Below are positions 51,061-64,000 of a DNA stretch of 64,000 nt, piece after piece. This DNA is from Alentia gelatinosa (Eukaryota; Annelida; Polychaeta; Phyllodocida; Polynoidae): positions 136,099,118 through 136,163,117 of the forward strand of contig OX465579.1 in assembly GCA_950022655.1 (NCBI GenBank), read 5' to 3'. The position numbers and the translations under genes are program-made. A model generated the notes under the pieces. It saw only the letters and a program-made list of their open reading frames with translations, was not told the origin of the DNA and did no database searches. How positions within the stretch are numbered: the first letter of the stretch is position 1; each line of letters opens with the position of its first letter.

Positions 51061-51869
51061 CCGCATTTGGTGGATTCTATTTATAGCCTGAGTGCATTGC
51101 TAGTCGCTCGGCGAGCTGCCGATGGCGTCCTGTTCTGAACCCCGTGGATAAAAGAGATGGGGTAATATTCAAGAGGGGCAGGTGGCCTCCCATTCACTAT
51201 GTAGGCAGAGCCAGCAAAGATTAGGCGATGGTTATTTATCCAGAATACCAAAGAGTGTTGATAAATGAAGCACACTCATCCCCCGCCCCTTCTTACTATA
51301 AACTATTTTTCATAACGAAGAATTTAACTTTGGTATTAATTGATATAAAAGCATGATTAAAAAACAACCCTGAAACATGTAATGAATATGTATACATCCT
51401 GTCAATGTTCTCATTTTTTGTGTGCGATATGGAATGTGTCTCCGTAGAAATTGTGTTGATTGATATAGACGAGGCTGAGAAATTGTGATCTGATTGAATA
51501 AATGATTAAATAATCTAAAAATGACAAGCACCTTATTCCGAAACAAAAATCATAAAAAAGGGGATCCCTGTGAACTACAGGAATAGCGGCTCGGACCACA
51601 TCCCGTCAATGCCATCTGTCATTGGCTAAGAGAGGTCACGTGCACGGCTAGAGGGTGTCTCGTGACATGTTTTCCCCCCATGCCGTCGTCACGGTTTGTC
51701 GAGATCTCGTGAATTACCGCGCACCGGAAATTGTACGAGAATGAGTGATTGTTAGTGCGACCGTGGGGTCCGGGCGAGGCGAGTTAGTCACGTGGTCACA
51801 ACGCATTTCCTGGGCGGCGGGAGGAAAGTGGCCATGTGGCGAGAATCTCAATCAGTTCAAGACCCGGAA
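51061..51869. other. noncoding DNA
   Basis: No gene recognised. A GC-richer patch with CpGs and cacgtg-like text lies at 51630-51840. Confidence 0.4.
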
Positions 51870-52360
51870 CAGCCATGTATAGACCATGCACAGCCCTAAC
51901 TAATGCACCACTCAGACATGTATAGACAGCAACATCCCTAAATAATGCACCACACTGCCATGTATAGACAGTCATAGGCCTAAATAATGCATCTTACAGC
52001 CATTCACAGTCACAGCCCTAACTAATGCACCACATAGCCATTTACATAGACAACCCTTACTAATGCATCACACAGCCATGAATACACAGTCACATCCCTG
52101 ACTAATGCACCTCAGAGCTATTCATAGACAGTCACAGTCCTGACTTTTGCACCACACAGACATGTTTCGGCAGTCACATTTCTGTCCAATGCACCTCAGA
52201 GCCATGAGTAGACAGTCACAGTCCTGACTAATGCACCACTCAGCCATGTGTAGACAGTTAAAGTTCAGATTAATGCATTACACAGCCATGTATGGACAGA
52301 TAGAGCCATGCCTAATGCTCCACAGAGCCATGTGTGGACACATACAACCCTGTCTTACAG
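51870..52360. repeat. 42-bp minisatellite, about 12 units
   Basis: The core gccatgtatagacagtcaca plus ccctaactaatgcaccaca recurs with starts near 51871, 51914, 51956, 51998, 52036, 52074, 52116, 52158, 52200, 52242, 52284 and 52326. The spacing is 42 bases, with two shortened 38-base units. Units are diverged, so the array is old. There are no unique spacers, so it is not a CRISPR. Confidence 0.9.
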
Positions 52361-53109
52361 GGTAACTTCAAACAACATATATAGAGTTAAAGATGTCGTT
52401 GACAGTGCGAGGCACCCCCTTCATAAGGTATACGGGTAACTTCTGTATGTATAACTACCAGCCAGTATAACTGGCAGGTGCATGTTTAATGAATCGTCTA
52501 GCCATAGTGGCTGTATCTATCGCACTAACAGTATGACCAATATACCTAGGAACCAGTTTACGGTATTGGGATAGCATTCCCGCCTCCCCCCCAACAAGCC
52601 ACCAAAATTCGATCTCCTCACCAATACCACTATTATCATGTACCTATGGCCGAGCGTCCATGAAGTACTACCCACTACTAGCTTTGAATCAATGACTTTC
52701 TCGAGTCCTTTCTGTAGTTATAATACAAAAGACCTCGAACAGCAATCGCTAAGGGCTCACTAATTACGTTTTCTCTCATTAACGTATTGACTATTGTATG
52801 GAAGAACGCCTTTTAGTGAATATAATATGTTCTCTCTATTTATGTGAATGAATTACCAAAAGAAAGAAAGACTAGTCCTTGTTGATATGTACATGTAGCT
52901 ATTTCGGTTTTATTCTACTCCTTTATTCTAGTGCTTTATCTTTAGCTTTCATGACGTCACATCATGGGCAAGTCTTGGGTCGATTCATTGTACATACTAA
53001 TTGACAACTCATTCCTATTCCACTTCAAAATATCAATCTCCAAAGATAGGTGGAATGAAATAAATTAGGAAAGAAATACAGCTCTCCGTTTCACCAACAA
53101 CCCAGACAG
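52361..53109. other. noncoding DNA
   Basis: No gene or further repeat recognised. Confidence 0.45.
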
Positions 53110-53640
53110 CTTATCAATTGAGCGTCGTCCCCCTGGCGCCATGGATTGGTTCTGACAGTGACCTCATTGTCATGCTAATTAATGAACTGGAAGGCTGACA
53201 GCCGGCTTGACACCGTGACCACATTAAAAACGGGAGAAGGTGGGAGCGTGTGTTGTTACCCTCTCCCCTCCATCTGTGTAGATGGCCACATTTCATTAGG
53301 GCCAACCGCTGAAGCCTCTATATGGCCATCAATTCAGCATTTGCAGGCTTTGCGGGGAATTGAGCTGAAGCGGCCTTAAGCCTTGCGCCTGGTAGGACTG
53401 AGCACACAGCCAACCACCGCCACCCTCCCAGCAACAACCCCCTCCTCTCCTCCAGCCTGAGGGGGGACAACTAAAACTGATTACCTTCTGGCCTCTGGTC
53501 GCCCATATTGATAATTAATCACCGCCTGTTTTTCATAATCCATTATTCAATCCGCTAGGCGGCGCCCCGAGATATGAGCGATAATACGGCGGGATAAATG
53601 GCTTTTGTGGCGTTTCTACAAGACGGGGGGCTTCCAGAAG
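53110..53640. promoter_or_regulatory. candidate conserved noncoding element
   Basis: Homeodomain and POU-like text is concentrated here: catgctaattaatga (53172-53186), ttgataattaatca (53507-53520), cataatccattattcaatcc (53535-53554) and gggataaatgg (53592-53602). Repeated TGACAG (TGIF/MEIS-like) words lie near 53152 and 53196. GC is locally raised. No open frame looks protein-like. The call rests on motif density. Confidence 0.28.
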
Positions 53641-55516
53641 ACACACGGCTTCTTCTGAATGCTCCACAAGCTCCCCGATCAACACATGAAAGAGTCGATG
53701 CCTCATCGTTTTTATGACTTTATTTACAACACTTTGTGATTCCCTCCAGATTAACTATATAAACCTCCACTTTCGAGGCGACATGTTAGACTTGCCTCTG
53801 GCATTGAGCAAGTCAGTACTTTACAGATGAATTGGTATTAAAACATAACTAAGAGAATGTATATTGATATCCCGGTATGTAATGATAAATCGTATATAGT
53901 GGTCCCAGATTTGTACCCGGCGTAGTTTGAAATGGTAGCAAATTAATATGTAACGGAAGATTGCTGGGATAACCAGAGGCAGGACAGACATTTATTTAAG
54001 TTCTCACAGTGTCTATGTCAATATTGTCATGATGAATTTAAAACATGGAGCTTAATACACAAAACAGTGTCAAAACCTAGAAATGAAATATAGAACAGAA
54101 TTTATATGAAGAACCACAAGTTCTATACAAATTAAACTTGCATAGATCGCAAAGTTTATACTTCCATAATCACAATGAATTGTCAATATCGGAAATAGGC
54201 TATAGAACAGAATTCATGCCAGAATCACCAATTTTGTCCTTCCAAATAAGACTGGCATTGATAACCATTGTGACACATTTTATACTTCAGTAATTATAAT
54301 AAATTGTCCAGCTAATCCCATTTGTATATTTACAAGACTCAATTAGTTAATTTCATATCTTCAAATGAATGCAAGAAGGAAAACCCAATTTATGGCACAC
54401 TCTAGGTGATAAATCAATGTGACTTGTATTAAGCTTTTGGTGCATGTACTTTCACTTGTTGATTGAGTGCTGTTTGTCCTGGAGTGGGAAAAGATTGCGG
54501 GAGGTGTCATTGACTTATCGTGACTAGAGACTGATAAATGTCCGCTACGTGATTTACAACACATTTCTCTGTATTGAGCTTCCCTGTTTGTCAATAATGC
54601 AGGAGCCTATAAATCTTGATCCTACTTGGAGCGCCAGTGAGTAGTTAGTGGTGTCTCCTGCCAATCTGACTACTCTGTTTACTCAATCAGGAAAGATAAA
54701 TGGATTGAAAGTCAATGTTGCCGGAATTTCTTTTTTTATAAGACATCGACACGCCAATCGTTCCAATCACACATGACCTAATTAAGATATCAAATAAACG
54801 GCACACAGATAATCTGGAACAGTCAGTGAAAGTGCCTCATACATCGATAATCTTAAGGTCAGTCTTTTCTCTCTTTTTTTATTTGCCCAATGAAGAGGCT
54901 TACAATCATGACCTCTGCATAGCAGATCTTATGTTCAATCCAACAACCTGATACATATCAGTTCTGGTCATAAACTAAACTACTTCATGTAATTTACACA
55001 ATTTACATAATGGGTGTATGATGATGATAATGGTGATGGGGTAGTACAGTCCTTCCTCTACCCATCCACATGTGTATCATATGATTTCAGTCTCCGGAAT
55101 CTTTTGTAATAGTACATTGATCCACTTTGCACCTCTTTCTGTAGGTCATCCCAGGGGGTCACGGCAGAATACAGGGGATTCCTTCTAAATAATGCTGTTC
55201 TCGGTCATTACCTCCATGCTAGTAATACCCCATCCAATTAAACTATGTGACTTGCCTACATCGACACAAATTCTCGCTGACCCAATCAATCCGTTGGGAA
55301 GACGTATGTTTGGGAGCAATCGGTTTGGCAGTATCTTATAGGCTCCTTAGATATACAAGTATTACATTCTGATTTTTAAGAGAGACGAAGGCACATTATA
55401 GATTTGAAAATTGTTCCCCGATATTTGAAATAAATAAGGAGTCTATCGGCCTGGTCCCAGCAGCAATCAGGTAAATTTAGAAGGGTATTACCCATCAACA
55501 ATACTGGTCCCAATCC
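53641..55516. other. noncoding DNA
   Basis: AT-rich. A gttcaatcc B-box-like word near 54935 has no tRNA fold around it. No gene was recognised. Confidence 0.45.
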
Positions 55517-55560
55517 TTTTTTTTTTTTTTTAAATATTGAGCTTCGCTCTATTTATTGAA
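55517..55560. repeat. poly-T run with adjacent small hairpin
   Basis: A run of 15 T (55517-55531) is followed by an imperfect inverted repeat centred on gagc-ttc-gctc (55539-55549). Read on the minus strand this is GAGC-GAA-GCTC, the same C-GAA-G cap seen in the larger palindromes. Confidence 0.6.
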
Positions 55561-58500
55561 CCGAAAGAGTTACATTAAGTTTGGGTAGAAAATACATGTG
55601 AACTTTCCATCGGCGTTTAATGGACTATCCAAAGGGCTACAAGTGATCACTCCAACGAAGAACAATGTCTGAAATCGAAGATTGTACATAGGAAACTCTG
55701 AAGAATTGCATCTAACTATTTGCATGAACAATATAGCACACTTATACTAATTTCTTATCCTTTTTCGTACTAATTGAAATGTTAGATGCATTTTACAACA
55801 ATGTACATTCTTCCAAGAACAATAAAAAGAGGGTGCTCTTTTTTTCTTTTTTTTCTCCCCTTTTGGGAGATACATGGTTAAACTGGACATTCTTCAAGAC
55901 CATCAGCAAAGTTAGAATCAAGGATATATGTCAATGTCTCATGAGCTTTAAGACATGTTCATCATAAAAAACCTCGCCATACCAACTGTTTCTGATCACA
56001 CTTCTTCCCAATGGGTTCATTGAGTCAGAAAGAATCTGTGCATTTTATGTCTGTACATAAGCCTCAGTATCTTCAGAAATATTGAGAGTAATGACCTGTC
56101 AACTTCTATCCACGTCTGCAAAAGCTTGCTACTTGAAATGAAATACTTATATCTCAATATTTTCATTCAAGTAAATTTCACCAACGGAAGGAAATGGAAA
56201 AGGTCGAAAATAAAAAAAAGATATGCATTGAAGTGACACAACTGTTGGCGTTTCTTTTGGCTCCGGGGTAGAAGTTATGTCTCAGGTATTCTGGAATGCT
56301 ATTCGCTCATCCTGTCTGAGCTTTATATGAATGAGTGAGCAAAGTAGCCTAAGGGTAGGCCATTAATTCCATCTTCTCTTTATGAATGGCTATTCAGGTG
56401 AATCTTGTCATAGAGGGTAGAACAAGTTTTACAACTTCAGTCCACTGGAAATGTATCATTTATGTTATCATTGCCTAAGGAATAGCAAATATGATAATGG
56501 AAATGAATATGAGAGTTCTTACTAGTTGTTTCTGTGTTAAAGAGATGCATGATTACACGCCATATCATTGGCTTGAAATGCAAATGTAAGAAGCATATAA
56601 AAGTCCGTGCTACTCTTAGATTCTATGGTAGTGTCCAAGATAGACCTGCTTAAGTCTTTGATATGAACACCCATTAAATGATTCAGCAAAATTAGGATAA
56701 AGCATATGATAGTAGGTGACCTTCCCCTGGCTGGCCTGTGCCATATGTCATATATACATGCATATTTAAGTTCCTCTGGAATATCAAGGTTCAAATCTAA
56801 AGCACATTTAACTAATGTAGAGCACATAAATATGTAATTAACTTCAGTAGGTTTGGGTAACAAGCATTCAAGATATTAAATCCCTGGTATGAATTATCAC
56901 ATGAAAAGAAACCTCATATAAAAAGGAGGCGGCATAAAATAAATGTTAACTTTCCTGAATGATATTTAGAGAGTTACCTTTGATCAGCCAGATACCGGTG
57001 CTATCACCACTCCGGAGACATTCATGCTTATGAAGAACGAGATATAGAAAGTAGTGTGCCAGATACATTGCAAGGAGACATGACATCGGTCTGTAGTTTG
57101 TCACCTGTTGGTATTTGAGTATCTAAGATACATGTATCAGATAGTGGAATTAGCAACTGAAAACAAAATGTGCATCCGCATACATTAACAAATTATATTA
57201 CTTCATTCATGTGGTATTAAGCATGATAGGCTTTCATGCATTCTGGCTTTCGGTAGAGTTTATCAGAGTGTTATTTTAGGGAACACAATTTATTATTAGA
57301 AAATCAAATTCCATTAATGTGACATCATCTGTAATGAGCAGAAATTATAGTTTGCTACACTCTATAAAAGCAGATTTTAGCAAGCCAAGATATCTCATAG
57401 GAGATCATTATTAATACATTACCAAGACCTTTTGATGCTGAAGATTCTATAAACAGACGGAATCTATTGCGATGCATGCCAACTCCTTGATGTATGTTGC
57501 CAACTGAAGTACCGATAATTCTCATTGGCTGCATGTATATTTATGATTTTTTTCTTTTTGCCAGAATGGAGAATAATGATGTTACCTCCATGCTTACAGG
57601 CTCTCACATCGCCATAACCTATCTCCACCAGATCACCATGTATGTCACTGCACACGTACCGACCTCAGGTGGACTGTCAGCTATTCATCACAGCATAGAG
57701 AATGGGGGATTGAGACGCCTATCGTATCTCAGTGCAAGTCCGGAATTCACATTAACTAAGCGCAGGGCATCAGTGTATATGCATATACTTTGTTCCGTGT
57801 AGAGTTGGCCTTGTCCACTAGTTATCTCCTTTTTTGTGGTTAGTATAAACGTAAAATTAGAATAGCTGAGATCATGGATTTCCTTTGCGGATTCTCGAGT
57901 TTATCGTTGATCTATGTATGTGTCCTCTTGTTAATGGAATTTCACTCTGAACACAATGACGAGGCGACATAGCGAAAGCCAGAGTAAGAAATATGGCTGG
58001 TGAAATCAATGAAGTGAGGGGGACGTTAGATCGTTGGCCCTGCCTGCAACTAACTGATCCACGCTACCGCCCTGATCATGAACTGTTCAACGCATTCAAA
58101 ACAACCCAAACCCCATATGTACACATAAGTAAAGAGATATAGATAGGATACATAAAATGTGAAGAAACGGGTGCAAGTATGTCATGTATCAACACTATAT
58201 AGGGCATATAGCCTATGGGCCATGGGCGCCGCCATGACGCCCCCAGAGTAGGTGTTCTTCACTAATGAAGGTGAAAAAGTAGGTGTTCTTCACCAATGGA
58301 GGTGCAAAAGAAGTGAGTGATAATTGGGAAGTGTCACAATTCTAGCCTTGCTCACAAATGTATATAAAGTGTTCCATGTGAAAAACATCAAGTCGTCAGT
58401 TTAAATATCATCTCATCATGCTCTGGGATGGGTGTAGAGATTCAAGGGAACCATGCTAAAACATTCAAAGGCGGTTGAATTTCATAAGGACAAAGAGCCA

Positions 58501-60613
58501 GAATATAGATCTGTTCCCCCAAGGGGCCTGTCATACTGCTAGCCACCTAGTGACTGTTTCATGAACTAACAATGGCTCTGTCCCCTATACAGTGGGACCC
58601 CGCTAAGCGAGAAAGATTGAGTGTTGCTGCACCTAAGGCCTAATTTACGCCTGCCGTCTGTCAATGAACTGATAACATATGGGGAAAATAAAGGTCGGAC
58701 GGTGATTCTCCTCGATAAAATATCGGTATAGATTATTGGAGACACTCTAGGTCATTGAGGTCTCTGCCGCCGATATAAAAGCGCTTTGAAATCGTTGGAG
58801 GCCTCAAAGGTCGGTCGGTGGTGCCATGTTATGCAATTTGGGGTTGAGAAATCGTTGACCATGTCTGTATTCCTTTTCTGTTTACACTTACCGATATCTT
58901 ATCCGAAATGCATAATGATCGGTCGATGTTGCCAGATTTTTGAGTCTGTGTTCGTATAAATTCGGCCTCACGGGTACGTGGTCAAAGCAGGTTACAACTT
59001 TCACGGGATGCCGTAACAGAAGTACTATTATACATCTGCTTGATCAGTGCCATCAAAGGCATCATTCACTGAAGTTGGGAAGGCAACAGTGACTGAGAAA
59101 CGATCACAATCCCAGAATCCCAGCCTATGGTCATACCAAGAGGACATGAGATAGAGTATATACCTCACAGGTGTTCTCAGTGGGTGGGTGCATGTCTACC
59201 ATCATATAGCAAGCACAGGTGTGCTAGTGTGATGATCTACCGCCAGGGTCAGCCCTGCACAAACAATGCCCAGCCCCCTCTGGGCGACCATCCATCAACA
59301 TTCATGCACCGGCCCTGGAGGCATGGACCAGAGGTCCACCTCCAAAAGAAGGTGTCTGGCACGGCGGGAGCCGTACAGGGACACTATTTAGGAGTGGGGC
59401 CCTCCCCTCTGGAGGAAAGGTAGCGTGCTTTGGAAGCCTCCACCCACCTTTCAGACGTACTCCCCGGTGTGCCGGCTGTGCACTTACATGTGTGTCTAAA
59501 TTAATGACTTGTGAGTTAATGTGTTCGGTCCGTGTGCATGATCTACGACTGATGATAGAGATGTAAGACAACATCAACCAACAAAGGTCTGCTTGTTATG
59601 AATCTGCTCCAAGCAGTTAAGTAAGTGGGTCTTGTGGTGCGATGAGATTCAGTTATGAAATTGGGCAATGTTTTCAAATTTGCTGTATGGATTATGTTAG
59701 TGTTAGATCTAATAAGAGCAAAAAGAAAACTTAAATACATTAATGTATTTAGGACGACTACCAAGTGATCTATAGACATGGTTTATTCATGATTAATCCA
59801 TCAATCACCTGAGAGTGTCCAATGCTAACGCAACCGAAGACCCAAAACCTTGAATTTAAGGTATATCTTGTAGGACGCAAAAGAAATACCTTCCTCGTGA
59901 AAATCTAGGTGATTTTTTAGAACCGAGTCAAAGTCCATATGGAAGGGCAATGATCTAGTCATTATTTAGATCCTAACCTAGATTTTGCACTGTAGTTGTG
60001 GCCAAGGTTTTGGCAGAATCAACCAGGATACGCCGATTTCATCGATTCTGGCACCATCTATTGTTAAGTGGGAGACCCATGTGTGGTCATTAAGATGGCA
60101 ATTGAAGATAAGACAAATGCTGAGTCACGTGGGAGTGCAGCACTGCTCCACCTACCGATGTTCAACGTTGTGAGTCCAGCTTCGAATCCATTATTAAATC
60201 CATACATACAAACAAAGATTATCAAAGGTTTTGCTTAAGCCGTAGTGAAAAGCTTGACTAGTAAGGGCAGATTTATGCAACTCTTCATATATTAGAAAGC
60301 AATGTTATGTGAGGATAGAGAGCGTTTTATGCAGCCAAGGAGCCACATGATTTGAAATATATGTAACCCAGTTGATTGGAGAAGTGCATACCTTACTATC
60401 GTGAATCACGTGTGAATTATTTCCTCTCTGTTATTTACCTAACGCAAACTGAAAAAAGTTCCTTTGGAAAAATATTGCATAACTATTAAAGCAAACTAAT
60501 ATCGGCATGCAATATGTCAGGAAATGGTGGATGATAATGATGTCATCGCTCGGATATTACAACGCGTCAACTCCTTGGAGCATATGGTAATTTATATCTG
60601 AAATCTGTCAATA

Positions 60614-60616
<3 letters not shown>
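55561..60616. other. noncoding DNA
   Basis: AT-rich with no gene recognised. A two-copy 31-bp tandem duplication (unit begins agtaggtgttcttcac) lies at 58247-58309. A GC-richer patch lies at 59200-59480. Confidence 0.5.

Positions 60617-60670
<54 letters not shown>
60617..60670. repeat. (TA)n microsatellite, 54 bp
   Basis: Pure TA alternation. Confidence 0.95.
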
Positions 60671-60671
<1 letters not shown>

Positions 60672-63600
60672 TTCTATGGTGTGTAAATCAGCTCCACAAT
60701 ACATCTTGATGATTAGCTCCAGATCTAGAGTATCTTGCTCTACTGTGTTCTGGAGGTGTTGAACATGCTATTACATGCTTTGGAATGCTGAATTCTGATG
60801 CAAAATGATGCCATGAAATACCATCCATTATTATTGTTTAGAATTTTCTTTTACTTTTCACTGTTACCTTAGATATATATATGTCAGTCGTCTCTTGTAC
60901 GTATAGTCGCAATATATCAAGACGAGTATATATATCGAGTATCGATATACAATAAACACGTTTCACAAACTTGAAATCTCTGTTCTAGGCAGATAGAATA
61001 TCAAATATCAACCCCCCCCCCCCAGAATCCCCCCAATTCTTTCATGATGCTGATTTTAGATACTTCATGGCTCCTCGTGGCTTCGCACTGTCTCGCCTTG
61101 ACTTCACATGTATGTAATTGTAGCAATTAACTAGACATTTATCATGCCATAATTACTGGTTCCCTTCAGATGAAAGTGCAGATAATGTTGTTAAATTAAT
61201 TTAATGTTCATATTCATGTTTAACCTATCATCCTTACTGTATTAAGCATCTATCTACGTGCCATTATTCAAATCGTAATAACTGAACTAGCAGAGATGAA
61301 AGAGGAGATACATGCTTCTATTAGTCTGATATCCTCACCGATATTTAACTTCTCTACCTAGCGTATCACATATATGGGTATGTCCTATCATTTGTGTATT
61401 CATATGATTTCTGGTACTTCTTTCAGCCAGTAGGTTGTTATCTATGCTTCGTCTATTGCAAAGGTACATCAATCATTTTAAATGTGACCCATTTGTATGT
61501 TGCAACTACTTAAATGTGTGTGATTTAAACTACGTTAGTTAGAGGTGCAAGGTATGATTGACTGGTTATCTACACTAAATCCATTCAGTTCAGTCTGTGT
61601 ACAATATAATTCAATACGATAGTTGCCGGAGTCGGTCAAGCGTGCAGAGGCGAAAGAACGTTCCAAAGGGTTGGTTAAAAAATTACAATCCATAAATACA
61701 TAAATGTATAAAGCTAGATTGAAACAATGATGTAGATCAAGGGTACCAATGTAATTATAAAAGCAAGATGCGATATGACACAAACCAATGTAGGGTAACC
61801 ATTCAGTCAAAATGTATGTCTTTTCCTATCACTGTATGTTATTGTGTACACTGTCTAAGTGTCTTCATGTATTCGTTTCATGCTTTCTGATTCCAATGTA
61901 ATGTTTGGTACAGTGTAGACAAGCCTAATCAGGTATAACTATATTTATGAATACTATGACTGTGTAAAAGCAGGAAGGTGCAGGACGGCGAATCATTTGC
62001 GAACCGACCCAATAACTAACCCCAAAAAACACTCATAAAGGGACCATTTTTGGGTTAATCAAGACATATTTGTTGATCAAAATATTCACTCATATCTGAC
62101 GATTTCCAATTTGTATGGCATGTTCTGCATAGTATTTGAGGCAAGAAATAACTAAGTATTTCATCTAAGAGTATATGATGAATAATAGTTGATGGATGAA
62201 AAGTCAGGAATAGACAATGGAAAGTGTGTGCCATTGATCAAAAGACAACCAACTCCTACTCTTGTGGGTAGTATCACTTTTTTCACAAAAATATAATGAT
62301 ATGTTATGTGAGCTGTGATTAGTACAGTCACCGCATTGCTTTGAAAGTACCGGGCATAATGACGTGAAAATTCGTCCGGCTAGGGTGAGTAATTATCCTA
62401 ATGTAGTGATCAAGCTGAGATCTCATTACTAATCATCCTATGCGTCTTCATTATACAACCATCATTTCTGGGTCCATTGTAGGATGACGGGTCAGGCTCA
62501 ACCATCTCTCCACTCTCCCCCACCCAATTTGAGTATAGAATGACCCATACCATATATAAAAGAGAGAATATACCCTCCCTCTATTCAAACCCCAGACAGG
62601 ACAAGGTAAATGACCCTCCCTCATCATTACAAAGAAATTATGAATATTATTTTCGCATTTATCAAAGGCTGTAGTGTAGCATCGTGACTGCCCTGGACTC
62701 ATACAGTGAGGCCTACTTGAAAGGAGCAATTGGTTGCAAGGCGGTAAGTTGGCCAGTCCTTATTTCTTGAATTAAATTTCTTTTCTTTAATTTAGACTCA
62801 ACTAGAAGTGTATGACATGCAAAGTGAGATGGACAGTAGCTATGGACAACACAAGCCATCGATTGTCAGCTGTAGGCATTATAACAAATTATCAAAGGTG
62901 GATATCAAAATATGCAGGTGATCGTACAGCATAAAGGAGCACATCGAAACCTTAAGCAAGTGCTATGTATTGCACCAAAAATCAAATACGTCAGTTACTG
63001 TTCGAACAGCAAGCATTCTATACAAGTAGTTGTAGACGTGCCATAGGCCAAGTACTCATAAATGCTGAGATGGAAACCATAAGTTTGAGTTAAAACCATG
63101 TATTAATTTCTTAAAGCTAGGACTGGTTCAATCCCATTCAAAACAATAATCCAGTGAGAACGAGTTCATTACTGCCCGGTCACGACTGGTTCCGGCATAA
63201 CGTGGTTGCATTGTAATCCTAATAGGACTGCTATACATCAATGACAGGCAGACTAATTGTTTCCTAATGTAGAGAGGCCTAGTCGCCAACACCACGCATG
63301 GGTTTTATTCACCACGCCGAGGCCTGACATGCTGACAGTGACGGATCCCCCGCTGATGATGATAGATACGCCCGCCGATCGGAATACTTATCAACGTGCT
63401 TCTGGCGCGGTCGCCATCGATCAACTTATAATTGTTTCCTCTTTCGTTAAGCACACGCTTTAAGTCCTCATACTCGGTGCACGAACAAACAGGGGGGGAA
63501 TTCCTGGACACCAGATGTGGACAGCGTACCTGAATGAGGGTCAGTGTACCGCTCTCTGTAGGGATAGCCGGAATACTCACGTCAATATAGAACAGTCAAA

Positions 63601-64000
63601 CGGATCACTAGTTATCACTTTTACATCTACCTTCATCTTTACGTATGTGATAGCACCATATCGGGCTATTCTTGTTATACTTTGATGATGGACGTTCTAA
63701 TCATACCAAAACGAAAGATCTAGATATGCTATTTACACGGTTATCAGAAAACATGATAATGAAACACAACAGACTCTTCATAGTGAATCGGGACAAATAC
63801 TATCAGGAGACTGTATCAGCAATATCCTCTGTATGAAGAAAGGAATAAACCTCTATAGTAATTAAGATTCAATGGTAAAGAAATTATAGGCACTCACTAT
63901 TCAGAAGAAAGAAACCAGAATATCTAAGGAATGGAAATGGAATGATGTGTATTCTGGTTTATCCTGACGCCCCTTCTCACTGCAAGGCTTTGACAAGGCG
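60671..64000. other. noncoding DNA
   Basis: AT-rich with a 12-base C run at 61012-61023. No gene, RNA gene or mobile element was recognised. Confidence 0.5.

Noticed and set aside
51870..52360. CRISPR array
   Set aside because: The repeat units abut with no unique spacers, and the DNA is eukaryotic; it is a minisatellite.

Overview
This is animal (metazoan) genomic DNA, mostly intergenic. It is AT-rich by eye and carries many microsatellites and foldback repeats, and it lacks bacterial gene density, operons or ribosome-binding sites. The only convincing protein-coding genes belong to one mobile element. The repeat style (nested foldback elements with TATCCTACCC ends, dispersed palindromes, a gypsy-type element with a chromodomain) suggests a marine invertebrate, perhaps a mollusc. 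That assignment is an inference; nothing in the window fixes the species.

Layout. 1-14036: AT-rich noncoding DNA with several foldback or MITE-like repeats (1815-2310, 9460-9834, 10992-11284, 11675-11937, 12938-13082). 14037-21907: a full-length Ty3/gypsy LTR retrotransposon on the minus strand, with a C-terminal chromodomain on integrase, 748-bp LTRs that differ at two positions, and a 4-bp target duplication (cata). 21908-34000: noncoding DNA with AT, GA, poly-C and poly-G tracts, a 65-bp-arm palindrome at 28.8 kb and a cryptic ACN-rich stretch at 32.1-32.9 kb. 34000-54000: noncoding DNA with several GC/CpG-rich blocks dense in homeodomain-, POU-, YY1-, ETS- and nuclear-receptor-like motifs. 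It looks like a gene desert holding cis-regulatory elements, but that needs cross-species alignment. A 42-bp minisatellite lies at 51.87-52.36 kb. 54000-64000: AT-rich noncoding DNA with one AT microsatellite and no recognisable gene.

The retrotransposon genes work as one unit: leader and primer-binding site, gag, a single in-frame amber codon, protease in the same frame, a -1 step into reverse transcriptase-RNase H-integrase-chromodomain, a noncoding spacer of about 1.1 kb, a polypurine tract and the 3' LTR. All catalytic residues I checked are present, so the copy is young and may be mobile, provided the amber codon and the frame step are normal recoding sites and not damage.

The most unusual pattern outside the element is that several otherwise unrelated long palindromes are capped by the same kind of mini-hairpin, C-GNA-G or C-GNNA-G (GGCGTAGCC, CTCGTAGAG, GGCGAAGCC, AGCGAAGCT). 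This is the class of DNA hairpin known for exceptional stability. I recognised no host gene, rRNA, tRNA or CRISPR array.
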